From: Euclidia mi
Lineage: Eukaryota > Arthropoda > Insecta > Lepidoptera > Erebidae
Reading direction: 5' to 3'
DNA length: 64,000 bases
Assembly: GCA_944739405.2 (NCBI GenBank)
Contig: OX123186.2
Span: forward strand, 13,290,995-13,354,994
The notes below the pieces were generated by a model that saw only the letters and a program-made list of their open reading frames with translations, had not been told where the DNA came from and made no database searches. This document shows positions 62,800-64,000 of the stretch, one piece after another. A program made the translations under genes and the position numbers. Every line of letters starts with the position of its first letter. Position 1 is the first letter of the stretch.

Positions 62800-64000
62800 T
62801 TTTTGTTATATTGCCTCTAGGGGCAGATAGGATAGCTGCCACTAATTGTCTTTGGCGATGTCAAACACGATGACAATTTTGAGTAGTTTCAGTATGAGAT
62901 TATGAAGATTAAGGTAAAGTACTTTGCCATATTTCTACAGTTCCAACAGATTTACAGTAACAAAGACCAGCTACTATCCCATTTTCTCTTATTTTTCGAT
63001 GTGTAGTTTGAGCCCTAGATTAGGTTTCCTATTTGAAAAATGCCCTTCTGCCAGCTAAATAGAGCTGCGAAAAATGCCAAGCGGGTGGAGCCGCGGTCAA
63101 TAATTTACTAACAGACAATAAAGAACATCGTTACATCTGCACTGAAGAGGTAAGAAAACCTTGTTAAAATACTAAAATAAATTGACGCAAAATACTCTAG
63201 TAATTATAATAACAACAGCTTTAAACAATTGTTTTCGACCTCATTTCTAGTTAAAGGCTAAAAGGTGCTTTAAAAGATCGTTATTTTGTTCCGCTCTAGA
63301 ACTCGTCCAAATTTCAATAGTTACGGAACCTTTCTGAAACTTCATAGCATCAAAGTACAAACTTTTAATATTTTCTTCACAACTGCAAGTGTTGGCTTGC
63401 TGCAGATTTAAAGTTTAATGCACACTAAATCGTGTTAGATGCTTGTATGAACGCGGATAAATATGACGTACAACACTCGTGCGAAACCTTGGAAAGGATT
63501 TTCTAATAATATTTGTTAAGAAACTTTGATGTATAGTAGATAAACCGTGCTGAATAAGTGGTTTAGTAGCCCATCAAATTAATTTTTTAATTGATTTGAC
63601 TGCTCAATATCGTATTTTCCAAAATAATATTAATAACAACTACTGTTTTCTGCTGAATGCTGAACATTAATATCAAATATGCAACGCAACCGTCTTTTTC
63701 TTCCAATCATCTCGGAACGCAATTACTTTTCGAAAGTATAGGTACATTTTACATTGTTAACATTCGCTTTTAAAGGTGCTAAAACTACGTGAGGAAACCT
63801 ACATCTGTAATGATATCAGCCGATAGACGTACAGTACGTACTCTACTTACCGGCCATAGACCTTCTCCAAGGCTCCCACACAGACCGATCTTGAGCCACC
63901 CACATCTGTAATATTATTTCATAATTAATAAATATTAAACCTTTTTATAGTAAGAAGAAGCTAGTACTTTTCCACTGTTAGCAGCTGTGGAAAAGCGTGG
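62800..64000. other. Intergenic, no gene seen
   Basis: AT-rich to the window end. 63840-63905 has a decayed dispersed repeat (CTTCTCCAAGGCTCCCACAC, CCGATCTTGAGCC) like that at 53640-53700. Confidence 0.45.

Overview
This window looks like nuclear DNA of a moth or butterfly (Ditrysian Lepidoptera). It is AT-rich, almost free of host coding sequence, and crowded with repeat families typical of that order: tRNA-derived SINEs, 5S-rRNA-derived SINEs, Helitrons with a CTAG end, piggyBac- and hAT-type elements, a Ty3/Gypsy element with very short LTRs, CR1/Jockey/RTE-like LINEs, and an endogenous Polinton/Maverick (adintovirus-like) element. No database search was possible; family names rest on motifs and architecture.

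Layout. 0.9-5.5 kb: a minus-strand CR1-like LINE with both long ORFs open, ending in a hexamer tail. 5.9-7.0 kb: two plus-strand reading frames of virus-like character (first frame rich in T at third codon positions) followed by a GC-rich hairpin; a candidate endogenous small DNA virus. 7-18 kb: mostly repeats and unassigned AT-rich DNA, with a complete 214-bp Helitron, a 32-bp-arm palindrome, a GC-rich promoter-like island near 15.8 kb, a 340-bp foldback MITE and a palindromic repeat that recurs near 30 kb. 18.2-21.4 kb: a 63-bp inverted repeat around a polymerase-B-associated fragment, then a compact spliced minus-strand gene (20.57-21.36 kb), the best candidate host gene. 21.6-22.85 kb: an element with 35-bp inverted ends filled by a decayed tandem array of about 43-bp period. 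22.85-29.04 kb: a Polinton/Maverick morphogenesis block with packaging ATPase, conserved structural protein, chromodomain integrase, PLA2-type protein, minor capsid partner, adenain-like protease, penton-like protein, small basic protein, double-jelly-roll major capsid protein and a terminal conserved protein. Several genes carry single stops or frameshifts; DNA polymerase B is absent.

29.2-31.6 kb: SINEs and MITEs. 31.96-37.21 kb: three nested transposons, a piggyBac-type element (TTAA) holding a hAT-type element (8-bp target duplication) holding a Gypsy provirus (5-bp target duplication) whose gag is replaced by a perfect 114-bp inverted copy of its own 3' coding end. 37.2-38.86 kb: a decayed RTE-like LINE whose 3' tail matches the tail of the commonest SINE here, so it is the likely mobilising partner. 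39-64 kb: SINE, 5S-SINE and LINE fragments, a GC-rich poly(A) retroposon with a 12-bp target duplication, and long stretches where nothing can be supported.

The Polinton genes form one functional set: packaging motor, integrase, protease and capsid proteins. Four are joined by ATGA overlaps, and four starts are preceded by a TCAGT initiator. The element is virion-coding in origin but now broken and polymerase-less.
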